In this document: positions 9,703-19,232 of the stretch, in pieces
Position numbering within the stretch: position 1 is the stretch's first letter
Layout: the number at the start of each line of letters is the position of its first letter
Origin: Clostridium manihotivorum
GTDB lineage: Bacteria; Bacillota; Clostridia; Clostridiales; Clostridiaceae
Direction of reading: 5' to 3'
NCBI RefSeq assembly: GCF_004015185.1
Contig: NZ_CP025746.1
Span: 3,861,776 to 3,925,775, forward strand
DNA length: 64,000 nt
Made by a program: the position numbers and the translations under genes
The notes under the pieces: generated by a model
The model's database searches: none
What the model saw: only the letters and a program-made list of their open reading frames with translations
What the model was told of the DNA's origin: nothing

Positions 9703-10866
9703 TTAGTTATGTCCGAAAGAATCCTCCATATCCTTGTCCTCTTTTCCTTTATCGTCATAAAACTTTATGGTTAAATCCTTACATTCCCCTCTGCCAAAGT
9801 TATATACATCTGAGTTCTCAGCCAAATTTTCATTAGCTGGATGTGCCACTATAAAGAATTCCTTTGGTTTTAATTCTTCTTTAATTAATTTACCATTAAA
9901 ATTTATCTCTATTGTCTTAGAACTCTTGTTTTTACCGAAAGCCACCACCTGTGCTTTATGACCATTGTCACTATACAATATATCAACATAATAACCGTGA
10001 TCTCTATTTCTCATATCCATTTGCACTGAAGCATCCCTAACATACCTATTCCCGATAGTTTTAGGCATATCCTCAAGTTCTAAGTAATCTTTATTATCTA
10101 TTAGTAAAATCTTATTTTCCTTAAGATTCTTACTAGCTACAAGCTGTCCACTAAATTGATTAAAAGCTTGCACATACAAATCCTTATCTGATAGCTTATT
10201 TGAATAAGTGTTCTTGTAAAAAGCAATTGAACATAACACTAAAGTTGCAGCAACCATTACTGATAAGGGTTTTATTGCAAGCCTTAAGAGTTTATTATTT
10301 TCTTTATCAGTTATTTTTTCTACTAAATGATTTAATTTAATTATCTTCAATATTTTGTTAAAAATCCTATAGCACACTAGCCCTATAACTGCACCAAAGG
10401 TATTTAGTATAACATCATCAATATCTGTAGTATTGTTTGCTGTGAAGTATTGACAAAACTCAATAAATATTGAAGTCATTGCACCATAAAAAGCAATTTT
10501 TGATATTTTATTAGTTTTCTCAAATAGGATTGGAAGCATAAACCCAAAAGGAATTAGTACTAAGCTGTTACCAACAACATTATATATTGCTATTCTTAGT
10601 GATCCCCTACCATTGAACATGCGAATAGTTTCAATAACAGGTATTATGTTTATGGAACGATTAAAATGAGAGGATATCATAAGCTCTCCCATCTTAAACA
10701 AGGTCAAACTAAGAACTACAAGTAAGTATATGAAAAATATATTCATACAAATTTCTCTAAGATAATTTATCTTTTTATTTTTTCTCCAAAGTATTAACCT
10801 ATATATAACCCAAATAACAAAAGATATAAAAATAATTATTGTAGCACTAACGTTAAACAGACCCAT
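9703..10866 (-). CDS. VanZ-family membrane protein with extracytoplasmic C-terminal domain
   Basis: About 387 residues. The first 190 form a VanZ-like unit with roughly five membrane helices and the motifs NIIPVIETI, NVVGNSLVLIPFGFMLP, SIFIEFCQYF and DIDDVILNTFGAVIG. A further helix near residue 210 leads to a 170-residue polar tail likely outside the cell. VanZ proteins are associated with low-level glycopeptide tolerance, but function here is unproven. The start at 10866 is chosen for the GGGGGAAGG site before it; the in-frame start at 10902 would run into repeat A copy 3. Confidence 0.8.
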   Translation of the reverse strand: MGLFNVSATIIIFISFVIWVIYRLILWRKNKKINYLREICMNIFFIYLLVVLSLTLFKMGELMISSHFNRSINIIPVIETIRMFNGRGSLRIAIYNVVGNSLVLIPFGFMLPILFEKTNKISKIAFYGAMTSIFIEFCQYFTANNTTDIDDVILNTFGAVIGLVCYRIFNKILKIIKLNHLVEKITDKENNKLLRLAIKPLSVMVAATLVLCSIAFYKNTYSNKLSDKDLYVQAFNQFSGQLVASKNLKENKILLIDNKDYLELEDMPKTIGNRYVRDASVQMDMRNRDHGYYVDILYSDNGHKAQVVAFGKNKSSKTIEINFNGKLIKEELKPKEFFIVAHPANENLAENSDVYNFGRGECKDLTIKFYDDKGKEDKDMEDSFGHN

Positions 10867-10883
10867 TAAAACCTTCCCCCTAC

Positions 10884-10987
10884 TATAGGAAACCAAGTTC
10901 AACTACTAATTTAAACATTCCACAAAATCGCCAGAAGTCGCGATTTTATAACAAGTATAAATTAAGTTTTCGTAAAGATTCCCTATA
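10884..10987. repeat. palindromic repeat family A, copy 3
   Basis: Bounded by TATAGGAAACC and GATTCCCTATA; inner arms TAATTTAAACATTC and AAGTATAAATTAAG. It abuts the start of the VanZ gene, so it would lie in or next to that gene's leader. Confidence 0.75.
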
Positions 10988-11092
10988 TAATATACTCCTT
11001 CCAATTATAGCATCTTACATTAACTTCATAAATTACATTTTTGTTACACTAAAGTTATAACCACTAGCTTATAATTTAATTTTTTTAAACTT

Positions 11093-11159
11093 AGGCTCTG
11101 TTAAAGTACCTTGTTGAAATTAAGCGGTCAGTCATCCGATGCTTTAATGAGCTTTTTTT
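11093..11159. repeat. repeat family C, one end only
   Basis: GGCTCTGTTAAAGTACC followed by TTGTTGAAATTAAGCGGTCA and GTCATCCGATGCTTTAATGA. The same order of blocks is found in reverse complement at the right end of the full copy near 21636. The partner end is not seen, so this is a truncated copy. Confidence 0.6.
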
Positions 11160-11251
11160 GCCCCTCTACATTTTCGAATGCACAAGATGAAAATCTGATA
11201 GATGTCGTAATTCTCCACAGCCTTATATACAATATAACTTCCTAAAGAATG

Positions 11252-11293
11252 AAAACCACACTGTTGTAAATATAAATACAACAGTGTGGTTTA
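11252..11293 (-). terminator. hairpin after the YitT gene
   Basis: Perfect arms AAACCACACTGTTGT and ACAACAGTGTGGTTT around a short AT loop, located just beyond the minus-strand YitT gene. The T tract is short. Confidence 0.6.
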
Positions 11294-11349
11294 AAAATGT
11301 TTGCTTTCAACTCATATAGCTTGATTACTATTTTATTAATATCCTATAG

Positions 11350-12195
11350 TTAACTAAAGGTAAAGCCCTCTCCAAGCACCTCATTTACTTCGTTTATGGT
11401 TATGAAAGCTCTATCATCTATATCTGCTATGAATTGCTTCAACTGCTGAAACTGCTTTCTGCTAAGAATAGTTGTAATTACTTCACTTTCATTATTGTTA
11501 TATGCTCCTTTAGCATAATAAATTGTAGCGCTTCTTTCAAGAACATCCATTATATATCTCTTTATTTCTTCCCCTTCAGAGCTTATTATGGCAACTTGCT
11601 TATAGGTGTTAAGAGTATTTATAACCTTGTCTATAAGTGTACAGTTAATTATTACTCCAAGTATTGAATAAATTCCTACATTTAGTCCAAATACAGAGGT
11701 TGCCGCTACTGTAACAATAATATCTGCAGCTAAAAGTGAATTACCTATGGAGATATTAAAATACTTATTAATAATCTTTGCTATTATATCTGTTCCTCCA
11801 GTTGATGCATTTTGATTAAACACAATTCCCATGCCTACACCGCAAATTAAAACTCCAAATATAAGTTGTACCAAAATATCATTATTAATTGGTTGAACTT
11901 TTGGAAACAATTCTTCAAAAATCAATATAAGCCCTGAGATAGAAAAGCTACAAAAAATTGTTTTCCCTCCAAAAAATGGTCCTATTATAATTATACCAAG
12001 TAGAAATAAAACTACTTCCATAGACATCATAAGTCCGCCTATAGGCAGTTTAGGTATCAAATTATTGATAATTATTGCAGCACCACTTATCCCCCCAGCT
12101 GCAATTTTATTTGGTGCTAGAAAAAAATATGTTCCAACTGCTACTAATACTGATCCAATAAATAGTAATATAAAGTCCTTAATTTTATTCTTCAT
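11350..12195 (-). CDS. YitT family membrane protein
   Basis: 281 residues. The N-terminal 200 hold five or six membrane helices with the family motif APNKIAAGGISGAAII and the NASTGGTDIIAKI loop. The C-terminal 80 residues form the cytoplasmic DUF2179 domain (YAKGAYNNNESEVITTILSR, DDRAFITINEVNEVLGEGF). This family is widespread in Firmicutes as a predicted transporter-like protein of unknown substrate. A GGGAGGGG site precedes the ATG at 12195. It appears monocistronic, with hairpins on both sides. Confidence 0.9.
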   Translation of the reverse strand: MKNKIKDFILLFIGSVLVAVGTYFFLAPNKIAAGGISGAAIIINNLIPKLPIGGLMMSMEVVLFLLGIIIIGPFFGGKTIFCSFSISGLILIFEELFPKVQPINNDILVQLIFGVLICGVGMGIVFNQNASTGGTDIIAKIINKYFNISIGNSLLAADIIVTVAATSVFGLNVGIYSILGVIINCTLIDKVINTLNTYKQVAIISSEGEEIKRYIMDVLERSATIYYAKGAYNNNESEVITTILSRKQFQQLKQFIADIDDRAFITINEVNEVLGEGFTFS

Positions 12196-12325
12196 GTCTG
12201 CCCCTCCCTTTAGTTTAGATCGCTCTTAAAAGCTTAACTTATGCATTTTACCAAATAAATTCAAACTAGAATGTATAAGTTAGGCTTTTTGAGTTTTTTT
12301 AAATTTCATATTTTCCTATACAGTA

Positions 12326-12392
12326 AAAAAAGAGCACATAAATCAAAATATAAAGGACTAGGTCCATAAATACTTTATGATTTATATGCTCT
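12326..12392 (-). terminator. long hairpin with T tract between the HD and YitT genes
   Basis: Arms of about 25 bases (GAGCATATAAATCATAAAG and its near complement ending ATTTATGTGCTC) followed on the minus strand by seven T. It probably ends the HD-domain transcript. The arms are unusually long, so a regulatory leader for yitT is also possible. Confidence 0.6.
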
Positions 12393-12594
12393 CATTACAC
12401 AGAAACACACTTTCTGCGAACGTCTTTTCATTATAATATAATAATATCCAAAACTTCAATTTCTGTCAATTATTAAAATTTTTTTCATGCATTTATATAG
12501 TAATTAATTAAACCCTAACTTTATCACTTTAATTATCACAAGCTTTTCTATCTGAGTAAATTAAAATCCTTTGAATACTTAAATATTAGAATAC

Positions 12595-13242
12595 TTACTT
12601 ATCAATGATACCTAATTCTCTTCTTAAGCTGTCTAAAAACTGATCTAATACCAAAGATCTTTCTTCTGCTAATATCCTTCCAGTTTCTGTATTCATTGTG
12701 TTCTTAATCTTTAATAATCTGGAATAGAATAAATCCAAGGCATACTGTTTTCCATTAGGGACTCTTTCTACACAAAAGGGATCATTAACATTGTAGAGGC
12801 TTGACTTCATAAGTCCAGCAGAACAAAAGGTTCTCATTATGGATATAGCTCCAGTTGCTTCTAATCTATCTGCATCTTGAACAATCTTTCCTTCTAAAAA
12901 ATTTGGTATAATTCCTTTAGAAAAAGAGCACTTTTCAATAGCCTCATATACCATTGCTATCTTAGAAGAATTATATTCTTTAAAGTTTTTTAATATATCA
13001 GCTGCCATATCAGCACTGTGTTTTGATGATAGTGCTGACTTTTGACTGTTCTTTTGGTAACAGATGATATCATGAAACAGCGCAGCAGGTATAACTATAT
13101 CCATATCCCCTCCTTCTTTATTACATATAATCTCTGCATTATTTAAGACTCTTAGTGCATGATTTATATCATGAGAAGGATCATTAGAACCTATTTTTTC
13201 TTTTGCTATGTCTATCAATGAATTTTTTATATAGTTATTCAA
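12595..13242 (-). CDS. HD-domain metal-dependent phosphohydrolase
   Basis: 215 residues with the HD-superfamily pattern: His in DINHALRVLNNA, the HD pair in AALFHDIIC, a further His in SSKHSADMAA and the Asp in VQDADRLEATGAI. These are the usual metal ligands for a cytoplasmic phosphohydrolase. The substrate cannot be inferred. It lies 18 bases after the restored stop of the frameshifted prolyl oligopeptidase gene and may share its transcript. Confidence 0.88.
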   Translation of the reverse strand: MNNYIKNSLIDIAKEKIGSNDPSHDINHALRVLNNAEIICNKEGGDMDIVIPAALFHDIICYQKNSQKSALSSKHSADMAADILKNFKEYNSSKIAMVYEAIEKCSFSKGIIPNFLEGKIVQDADRLEATGAISIMRTFCSAGLMKSSLYNVNDPFCVERVPNGKQYALDLFYSRLLKIKNTMNTETGRILAEERSLVLDQFLDSLRRELGIIDK

Positions 13243-13260
13243 TTTATATTACCTCTAAAT

Positions 13261-15289
13261 CTACTTCAATGTTTTTTCTAAAAAACTATAAATATCAGCT
13301 TCTACTTCTATTAGTTTTGATATAGGCTTGCCTTGTCCATGTCCTGCATTCTTTTCTACCTTTAATAGTATAAGGATTTACTCCAGAAGATACTTCTTCA
13401 AGGGTAGCTACATACTTGTAGGAGTGACAAGGTAATACTCTATCATCATTATCTCCTGTAGGCACAAATACTGGAGGATATACTATACCACTTCTTATGT
13501 TGTGCAGAGGTGAATACTTTATCATGAACTTAAAATCTTCAGGATTGTTCTCAGCATCACCATATTCCGGGATCCAAAACCTTCCTATGGTATACTTATG
13601 ATATCTTAACATATCAAGTACTCCAACTTGAGTAATTACAGCTCCATAGAGATCAGGTCTTTGAACCATACAAGCCCCAGTCAATAATCCTCCATTGCTG
13701 CGTCCTCTTATTGCAAGCTTCTTACTGCTAGTATAATTTTCTTCAATAAGATATTCCCCACAACTAATAAAATCATCAAAGCAGTTTTGCTTATTCTCTA
13801 ACATACCAGCTTTATGCCACTGCTCACCGTATTCATTACCGCCTCTAATATTTGCTACTGCGTATATTCCGCCTCTTTCCATCCATACTATTTCCGGTAC
13901 TCTAAACTCTGGAATTCTATTAAGATTGAAACCGCCATAAGCATAAAGCACGGTTTTATTTTCTCCATTTAGCTTAATTCCCTTTTTATAATTTAGAAAC
14001 ATAGGTATTTTTGTACCATCTTTTGATTTAACAAATACTTGCTTTGTCTCATAATTAGAAAAGTCAAAAGGAATTCTTGGATTAATAACTTTTTCTAAGG
14101 TTTTATCTTCAAGCTTTACTTTGTAAATTGTATTAGGAACAAAATACGAAGCAAATAAGAAGAAAATTTCTTTTCCTTTTTCACCACAAGATATTTCAGA
14201 AATTGCTCCTATAGCACCTATTTCTAAGTAAGTAACTTCCTTGCTTTCTACGTTTATAAGCGCAGCCTTATGATAAGCATCGTGCATAACTGACATAAAT
14301 ATATATCCATCATTATATACAGCATCTGATATTGTATCAGTAGCGCATTCTGGAACTATTTCTACCCAATTTTCTTCTTCAAAATTTCTTATATCAATCT
14401 CAACAATTCTATTTTTAGGTGCATTATAATTAGTTAGAAAGTAAAACTTGAAACTTTTATTTCCCAGAAAATACCAAAGAGCATTTTTACCCTCTAATGG
14501 ATTAAAAAACTCATTTTCACTATCTATTTCCTTCAAGTGAACTAGGTTTTCTGTAGAAGTTCCTATACTCTTTTCAATCAAAATATATTTTTTATCATAA
14601 GACAAACTTACATAATTAGAATATGGTGATCTTTCGCTACCATCTATTAGTACTTCATCTTCATCTTGACTACTTCCTAATCTATGAATACACACCATGT
14701 TATGATAAGATAGTTCTTCATCCTCCATAGCTCCCTGCTGAGGATACCTTGAATATATAAATCTTTCGTTGTCCTCTAGCCAGGTGATTGATGTAAATCT
14801 ACACCAATTTATCTCTTCTTTGAGAGTAGTCATTGTTTTCATATCCAGTAGCTTTATCACCTGCCAGTCACTGCCCTTTTGAGATATAGAATAAGCTAAT
14901 ATGTCCTTTTTATCATTTACTGCAATAGCCCCAATGGAGGAGGTACTATCCTCAGAATATACACTGGGATCTACTAAAAGAAACTTCTCTCCTTTTATAT
15001 CCTTTGCTCTATATAAACTTGGCTGATTGCTATTTCCATCATTATAAAAAAAGTAATAATACTCACCTTTCTTAAAAGGTGAAGAATAAGATTCATACTT
15101 CCAAAGTTCACTGATTCTATCTTTTATAGCTTCATAGCCTTCATAGGACTTAATGTATTCTTCGGATATTCTATTGTGTTCTTCCACAAAAGCTTTAACA
15201 TCCTCACTATGGATGTCTTCCATCCATCTATATGGATCATATATTTTCGTTCCGTGATAATCATCTACTATATTTACCTTCTTAACCAA
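13261..15289 (-). pseudogene. prolyl oligopeptidase, frameshifted just before the catalytic His
   Basis: A prolyl oligopeptidase (S9A serine peptidase): N-terminal YDPYRWMEDIHSEDVKAFVE, a beta-propeller region, and a C-terminal alpha/beta-hydrolase with the nucleophile Ser in RGRSNGGLL and the Asp in PTGDNDDRVLP. After [10 protein letters not shown] the frame breaks. One extra base near 13370-13375 turns the expected [20 protein letters not shown] into unrelated sequence that stops at 13295. Shifting frame restores AGHGQG with the catalytic His and a normal end at 13261. The encoded enzyme would lack its catalytic His unless this is a sequencing error. The TTG at 15289, with GGGGGCG six bases before it, is a better start than the GTG at 15304. 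Confidence 0.85.
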
Positions 15290-15318
15290 ACTTATCGCCC
15301 CCACATAAACTAGAATTA

Positions 15319-15498
15319 CTAGTTATTTTTTTCTTCTAGCTTTTCTAAGATTTTGTCCACTTTGTCTTCTATTCTCTTAGTAGAATTCAAATAGTAGCTT
15401 ATTTTTTTAAAGAGCATTATTACAACAAAAATTATAGCTATCAATACTACTAAATTTATTATCGCAAATGCCACATGTGTATAATCTACCTCTAGCAT
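15319..15498 (-). CDS. small single-helix membrane protein (DUF4083-like)
   Basis: 59 residues: a hydrophobic helix (about residues 9-30, HVAFAIINLVVLIAIIFVVI) followed by a charged, probably coiled C-terminus (RIEDKVDKILEKLEEKNN). A GGGGGGAGAG ribosome binding site stands before the ATG at 15498. The layout resembles small Firmicute proteins of the DUF4083 type, which I note as likeness only. It lies 29 bases upstream of the prolyl oligopeptidase gene and is likely co-transcribed with it. Confidence 0.7.
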   Translation of the reverse strand: MLEVDYTHVAFAIINLVVLIAIIFVVIMLFKKISYYLNSTKRIEDKVDKILEKLEEKNN

Positions 15499-15659
15499 AC
15501 TCTCTCCCCCCTCAAAACTATTACATACAATATTATCATTTTTATACTATCAATACAATATAACCCAAGTATTAGCCTTGAAAACTTACTATATTTTAAC
15601 ACTTGTTATATTTATATTAAAAAATATTATAAAATAAATAGAATATTATTCATATAAAG

Positions 15660-15686
15660 TTAAGTTTTTTCTTCATATCCCGATAA
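15660..15686 (+). promoter_or_regulatory. SigD-like (flagellar sigma) promoter for yjfB
   Basis: TTAA at 15660-15663, a 15-base spacer, then CCCGATAA at 15679-15686. This is close to the sigma-D consensus TAAA-N15-GCCGATAA. Transcription would begin near 15693, about 130 bases before a gene of a motility-linked family. The leader contains paired GAACCACT (15694-15701) and AGTGGTTC (15761-15768) followed by a T-rich tract. Confidence 0.4.
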
Positions 15687-15821
15687 TAAAAATGAACCAC
15701 TTATTAAAAGCTTTTTATTTTCATTAGAATCCCCTAAAGTTTATCTAAAGTTTAAGAGAGAGTGGTTCTCTTTTTAAGAATATATAATTATAAAAACAAA
15801 TGGATAAAGGGAGAGGATACT

Positions 15822-16010
15822 ATGGATATGATTACAGACATAGCTAATCTATCAATAACCATGAAGCAAGAAAACTTATCTCAAGAAGTTGGTACTGAAC
15901 TAACAAAGAAAACAATAGACACCTCAAAGGATGATGCTCAAGCTCTTATAAAGATGATGGAGCTTAGCGTAAACCCAAATGTGGGTATTAAATTAGATGT
16001 GAAAGCATAA
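15822..16010 (+). CDS. YjfB family putative motility protein
   Basis: 62 residues from the ATG at 15822, preceded by AGGGAGAGGA. It contains the family pattern: an N-terminal MDMITDIANLSITM, a middle helix (ELTKKTIDTSKDDAQALIKMM) and the end SVNPNVGIKLDVKA. Related Bacillus proteins are annotated as putative motility proteins and are thought to belong to the flagellar sigma regulon; the SigD-like promoter upstream here agrees. An in-frame start at 15762 has no ribosome binding site. No flagellar gene is in the window. Confidence 0.85.
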   Translation: MDMITDIANLSITMKQENLSQEVGTELTKKTIDTSKDDAQALIKMMELSVNPNVGIKLDVKA

Positions 16011-16012
16011 AA

Positions 16013-16040
16013 GACTGGATTTGTATCCAGCCTTTTTTAC
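16013..16040 (+). terminator. intrinsic terminator after yjfB
   Basis: CTGGAT and ATCCAG arms around TTGT, followed by six T, three bases after the yjfB stop. Confidence 0.8.
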
Positions 16041-16164
16041 TGTTAAGGAAACATTATTGTTTCAATCTAAACCTAATAATTTCAATGGCCTAGACCAGCT
16101 ACTGAGAGCAAATATTGAAAAAAGTTGTGTAGCCTGCAGGGATTTCTTCAAATCCATTTTATAA

Positions 16165-16455
16165 TTAGTTAACTTTAATTTTGAACTTCAAGTCTTCTCT
16201 TACATCAAATAACTGTCCAAAATTGGTGGTTTTTATAGTGTACTTTTGATTCTCGTTTAGTTTTGGTAGTTCCACCACATAATGATCATCGCCTAGGTCT
16301 TTGGCATCTATGCCCATCTTACCATAGTTCACATAAACCTTACTGTCTTTACCTATTACCTCAAACTGAAATACATCAAGTCCTTTAACATAGCCTTCCT
16401 TTTTATAGTAAAGTAAAGTGCTCTTGTCTTTTTGTTCAACTCTTTCTATGGTCAT
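16165..16455 (-). pseudogene. C-terminal fragment of the DUF4179 anti-sigma-type gene, cut off by an IS
   Basis: 96 residues starting MTIERVEQKDKSTLLYYKKE and ending DVREDLKFKIKVN. This looks like the C-terminal beta-rich (DUF5643-like) part of DUF4179 proteins. It begins inside the 9-base target duplication (16448-16456) at the edge of the insertion sequence. Joining it in frame to the 5' part at codon ATG-ACC-AT gives one protein of about 451 residues with GVMTIERVEQ across the junction. Although it still has an ATG, no ribosome binding site is evident and expression is doubtful. Confidence 0.85.
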
Positions 16456-16456
16456 T

Positions 16457-18146
16457 CAGTATCAACGATTAAATTAATTTATGTTTAGAAAATCTTCTTA
16501 AATTGATTTTTTCTTTTTCAGAAAATTAAGAAAATATCTTTATTCCGATAATTTTAAAAATAATATCTTAGGTTGCTTTGCAACCAATAAAATTTTTTCT
16601 ATTTTTTTGTTCCATAGTCTTTCTTTTTATCATCACCTTTGTTAAAATTATATTGTTATAGGTCTCGTATTTTTATATGTTGATTTAATCGTGATATATC
16701 TTCAGATATTAGAGGTTCTCGTCGAAAAGATTCTAATATTCTTGAAGATATTTCTTTTATACCAACTTTTAATTCTCTTATTGCTACGCTACCTTTTTCT
16801 AACAGTTGTCTTAATATGTCTGATATCTGTATTAATAAATAGTGGTTTTTCATAGCTTGATAATTTAAACAACAAGCATGCTCTATGTCATATCTTATAT
16901 TCTTCTGGTTATTAAAGCCTTCATTTTCAATTTTCCACCTACTTCTACCAGCAGATACAATTTTGAACGCATTTCTTTTGGTAATCTGTATATTCGTAAC
17001 AAAAACAAAGTTTTTGGTCGTTTTTTCACGGCTGTCTTTATCTTTAGATTTCTTAAAAATTGTCTCAGTAAAATCTACGGTATTAATAAATCTATGTTTA
17101 TATGAGACTTCATTAATATAAGTTGCATCCCAACTAAACTCTTGTTTTTCAAAAGCCAATGTAGAAGTAATTTCGTTGTTTTCAAAGCTTTTTATAACCT
17201 GAATTTCTTCCCAGAGAGTTTTGGCTCTTCCTTCTTTAAATCTAAAGATAAATTCCCAATTATACTCATCACATAATTCATAAATCGGTTCACAAGCATA
17301 AAGACTATCCCCTAGAAGACAGATATTTAGCTTTCTAAACTTGTATTTTAATTTTTCATTAGCCTTTTAGCTGCATTTATTTCACAATCCTGTTTGCTGA
17401 CGCTCTCGTCCTCATTTTCAACAAATTCAGTTAATATACTAAATACCATATCTCCTAAGACTAACTTTGCTTCTAAAACCGTATGATAGTATACAGTTTT
17501 TTCTACTTCTCCAGTTTCTTTATTTTTATATTCTTTTTTTAAACAGTGATCACAATGCCTTTCGTTAAAAGAATATAGTTGTGAACCATCAATGGCAATA
17601 CACCAGTATTTATCCATCAATCTATATTTCTCTAATGATCTTTTTCTGAAAAGTTCTCTTATCATGTAGTCTCTAATTTTTTCTAATTCACTTACTTCTA
17701 ACTCTTTTAGAAAGTTATTAATTGTATCATAATGTGGTATTTCTTCTAAAGAATCATATCCTAATGACGCTGCAATATTTTCTATTACGGCGTCATTATT
17801 AAAATCTTTTGTCATTTTGTTCATGCTTACTATGCCTGAAACATTTTTCATTATTACCGTAAATAGTATTATTTCTGGTGTATAAGTAACATAATTCTGA
17901 TTTCTTTTGTCTTTTACAATTGCTAATTTTTTATTTAGATCTTTAAAAAAGTGGTTTTTAATTTTCGAAAATTCTCCGAAATAATTTATTTCATTCTCTT
18001 TTTTTCTCTTTTGTTTTCTTGTCATTTTATCCATATTTCATCCCCGCAAACGTAGTAAATTAGGCACTTTCCCTTATTATATTATACCATATTTTATTAC
18101 ATTTTTGGATTTTTTTAACTCGAAATATATTTACTCCTTAATGCTG
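16457..18146 (-). mobile_element. IS4-like insertion sequence, 1690 bp, with 9-bp target duplication
   Basis: Identical ATGGTCATT at 16448-16456 and 18147-18155 flank the element. The ends are imperfect inverted repeats beginning CAGTATCAACGATTAAAT and, on the other strand, CAGCATTAAGGAGTAAAT. The transposase has the IS4-type RWKIEN-EGF-NNQK signature, and 9-base duplications are usual in that family. It sits inside the DUF4179 gene. Removing the IS and one duplication exactly restores that reading frame, so the insertion is recent enough that its host gene has not decayed. Confidence 0.92.
16656..18034 (-). pseudogene. IS4-like DDE transposase, broken by a frameshift
   Basis: The N-terminal part (18034 to 17348) runs from MDKMTRKQKRKKENEINYFG through the first catalytic Asp region CIAIDGSQLYSFNERH to INAAKRLMKN, then stops. 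A second frame continues without a gap from about 17363 (NEKLKYKFRKLNICLLGDSL, where GDSL carries the probable second Asp) to the stop at 16656, and includes RWKIENEGFNNQK with the catalytic Glu. A single missing base near 17357-17363 explains the break: adding one base gives KRL-x-EKLKYKF. A programmed -1 shift is less likely because no classical slippery heptamer with pseudoknot is evident. It needs other copies in the genome to move. Confidence 0.85.
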
Positions 18147-19219
18147 ATGGTCATTACTCCCATCTTTTTAAAGTCCAAAATAGTTTTACCTGAAAAATTT
18201 AAAGGTTCTATGGTATCACCAACTTCTACTCCATTATCCTTATTTAATATATAGGGGATAAAAGTTAATTCTTTGGCATCAGTATTTACATTCTTAAAAT
18301 CTACTCCATAATCGAAAGTACCATCTTCATTACCATCCCCACCCATACCTGAACCAAAAGCAAATCTTCCTTTATCATCATATGCAAAGATACCTAAATC
18401 TTTATTATCACTTTTCACACCACCAGTAACACTAAGTTCTGTGTTTAGTGGAGATATAGTAAGAGTGTGTACTTTCAGTTCGTTAGCTAAGCTTGAAAGA
18501 TCTACCTCTGCATTAATTTCTTTTCTTTCCTTTAATATACTTGCTAGGCTTCCTTTAAAATTAAATTTCCATTCTCCCTTTATATTATCATCAATATTTC
18601 TAAACTTTAATTGTACCGTAAATTCCTTTTTATCATCTTTACTATCAATTATTTTCTTTACCTCTGAGATATTTTTTTTATCAAAGCCATAGTGTATTAC
18701 TCCTTTGTAAGTATTTTTATCGATAGCTTTACCATTTAATCCAGCTCCATTTAAATCAGTATTGTTGAATTTGGCACTACTATTCATTATTAAGTTCATG
18801 CCATCTTTTATATCTTTTTTACTTTCTATAGTATATCCAATAGCTAACTCTAATCCATCACAGGCTACATCGTTTATTGTAAGGGTTACTCCATTTGATT
18901 CACTACTTAGCTCCATATTACTTCCATACTGAACATAAATTGGTTCTATCATATTCTCTTTACTAAAAAGCTTAAAAACTGAATTTACCCCAGGTATGTT
19001 TTTTGCATAAGCTGGAAAAGCCATTGTGGTTATTGTTAGCATAGCTAGCATAATGGTGGCAGCTAAAATCAGCTTCTTAGGAAGGTTTACTCTTCTATTG
19101 ATTTTTTTAGGTAGCTGCTCTAAGGTATCCCCTATTATATTATCAACTTCTACAGGAATATAACTTTTTTCTAAGTTAGCTTTTTCACTAATCATTTCAT
19201 CTATAAAATTATTATTCAT
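18131..19219 (-). pseudogene. DUF4179 anti-sigma-type membrane protein, 5' part, truncated by an IS
   Basis: The native part runs to about residue 358 (ending MTI at 18147); the last four codons belong to the IS. Residues 1-50 are cytoplasmic, a membrane helix lies near 50-70 (LILAATIMLAMLTITTMAFP), and the rest is an extracytoplasmic domain of the DUF4179 type. It starts 13 bases after an ECF sigma factor gene. Such proteins usually act as the membrane anti-sigma partner, binding the sigma factor through the N-terminus. The N-terminus and helix remain, so inhibition may persist, while about 93 C-terminal residues that could sense the signal are lost. Confidence 0.85.
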
Positions 19220-19232
19220 ATTATCACCTCTA

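Noticed and set aside
17340..17370. Programmed -1 frameshift joining the two transposase frames
   Set aside because: No standard slippery heptamer followed by a clear stem was found, and a single missing base explains the protein alignment better.
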